A stretch of 6,015 nucleotides of DNA from Peribacter sp964404805 (GTDB lineage: Bacteria; Patescibacteriota; Gracilibacteria; Peribacterales; Peribacteraceae), in NCBI GenBank assembly GCA_964404805.1, contig CAYOLJ010000073.1:1-6015 (forward strand). The letters run 5' to 3'. Shown here one piece after another: positions 5,841 through 6,015 of this stretch. Both the position numbers and the translations under genes were made by a program. Position 1 is the first letter of the stretch. Every line of letters begins with the position of its first letter. The notes under the pieces are model-generated. The model had not been told where the DNA came from, did no database searches, and worked only from the letters and a program-made list of their open reading frames with translations.

Positions 5841-5891
5841 CAGACAAGGCAATATTGGGGAGGAATTGCCCCAAGAAAGACTGTTTGTCTG
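5841..5891. repeat. Nested inverted repeats upstream of the aminotransferase gene
   Basis: Outer arms CAGACAA (5841-5847) and TTGTCTG (5885-5891) are perfect complements. Directly inside the left arm, GGCAAT (5848-5853) pairs with ATTGCC (5865-5870); a competing stem TTGGGG (5855-5860) / CCCCAA (5869-5874) overlaps it. The element ends 15 nt before the aminotransferase ATG and lies in the 186-bp divergent gap opposite the pseA promoter. It could be an operator or a folded leader; no known riboswitch or regulator site is recognised. Nothing else firm is visible in this gap on the plus strand. Confidence 0.4.
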
Positions 5892-5906
5892 CTAGCATGC
5901 ATCCTC

Positions 5907-6015
5907 ATGAGCACCTTGGCTCTTCATGGAGGTACACCTGTGCGACAGACTCTCCTCCCCTATGCACGTCAGTCAGTGAGTGATGAGGATATTGCATCCG
6001 TCACAGAAATTCTTC
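5907..6015 (+). CDS. pseC: PseC-like DegT/DnrJ/EryC1-family aminotransferase, N-terminus only, cut by the window edge
   Basis: The ATG at 5907 opens 36 codons running off the right edge; a complete enzyme would have about 380. PseC is a PLP-dependent aminotransferase that aminates C-4 of the PseB product using glutamate. The visible stretch contains LPYARQSVSDEDIASVTEIL (residues 17-36), the characteristic N-terminal PYGRQ.. DEDI..V motif of PseC-like members of this family. The PLP lysine and all other catalytic positions are off-window, so the family is clear but the exact sugar specificity is not; the PseC name rests on PseB and PseA being nearby. An out-of-frame ATG at 5897 is ignored. 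There is no Shine-Dalgarno sequence; a poor extended -10-like TGCTAGCAT (5890-5898) ends 8 nt before the ATG. It is divergent from pseA. Confidence 0.8.
   Translation, partial: MSTLALHGGTPVRQTLLPYARQSVSDEDIASVTEIL

Noticed and set aside
1..6015. CRISPR arrays, tRNA or rRNA genes, insertion sequences, attachment sites
   Set aside because: No regularly spaced direct repeats, cloverleaf, rRNA-like stretch or transposase reading frame was seen; nearly all bases are taken by the eight genes.

Overview
This is a bacterial nonulosonic-acid (sialic-acid-like, pseudaminic/legionaminic type) surface-sugar locus. Eight genes occupy nearly the whole window and no intergenic gap exceeds 200 bp. By family, the sugar made is probably an N-acetylated 9-carbon acid carrying an acetamidino group, destined for flagellin, capsule or O-antigen glycosylation. 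G+C is near 50% by eye (a hand count gives about 59% over 1-360). TGA, TAG and TAA all end genes in the ordinary way, so the code is standard. Almost no start codon has a Shine-Dalgarno sequence, and two have sigma70-type -10 boxes only 7-10 nt upstream, pointing to leaderless or SD-independent initiation. The species cannot be named from this; a candidate-phylum lineage is possible but only a guess.

Layout, left to right. (1) Minus strand, cut by the left edge: the N-terminal half of a CMP-sialic-acid-synthetase-family cytidylyltransferase. (2) A 117-bp divergent promoter region. (3) Plus strand: PseB-type UDP-GlcNAc 4,6-dehydratase. It overlaps the next gene tail to tail by 4 bp. (4) A tightly packed minus-strand operon, hisH-hisF-spsF: glutaminase, ammonia-channel barrel paralogue and SpsF-type cytidylyltransferase. 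(5) A 189-bp divergent gap. (6) Plus strand: a pseudaminic-acid-biosynthesis-associated methylase, followed by a strong hairpin. (7) Minus strand: PseA/WbpG N-acetyl-sugar amidotransferase behind a near-consensus promoter. (8) A 186-bp divergent gap with an inverted repeat. (9) Plus strand, cut by the right edge: the first 36 codons of a PseC-like DegT/DnrJ/EryC1 aminotransferase.

How they fit together. PseB and PseC are the first two steps from UDP-GlcNAc. HisH would release ammonia from glutamine, the HisF paralogue would carry it, and PseA would use ATP and that ammonia to turn an N-acetyl group into an acetamidino group. The methylase may decorate the sugar, and the cytidylyltransferases would give the CMP-activated donor. 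PseH, PseG and PseI (acetyltransferase, UDP-sugar hydrolase, condensing synthase) are not in the window and would be expected beyond an edge. The main oddity is architecture: genes usually found in co-directional operons are split here into short, alternately oriented units.
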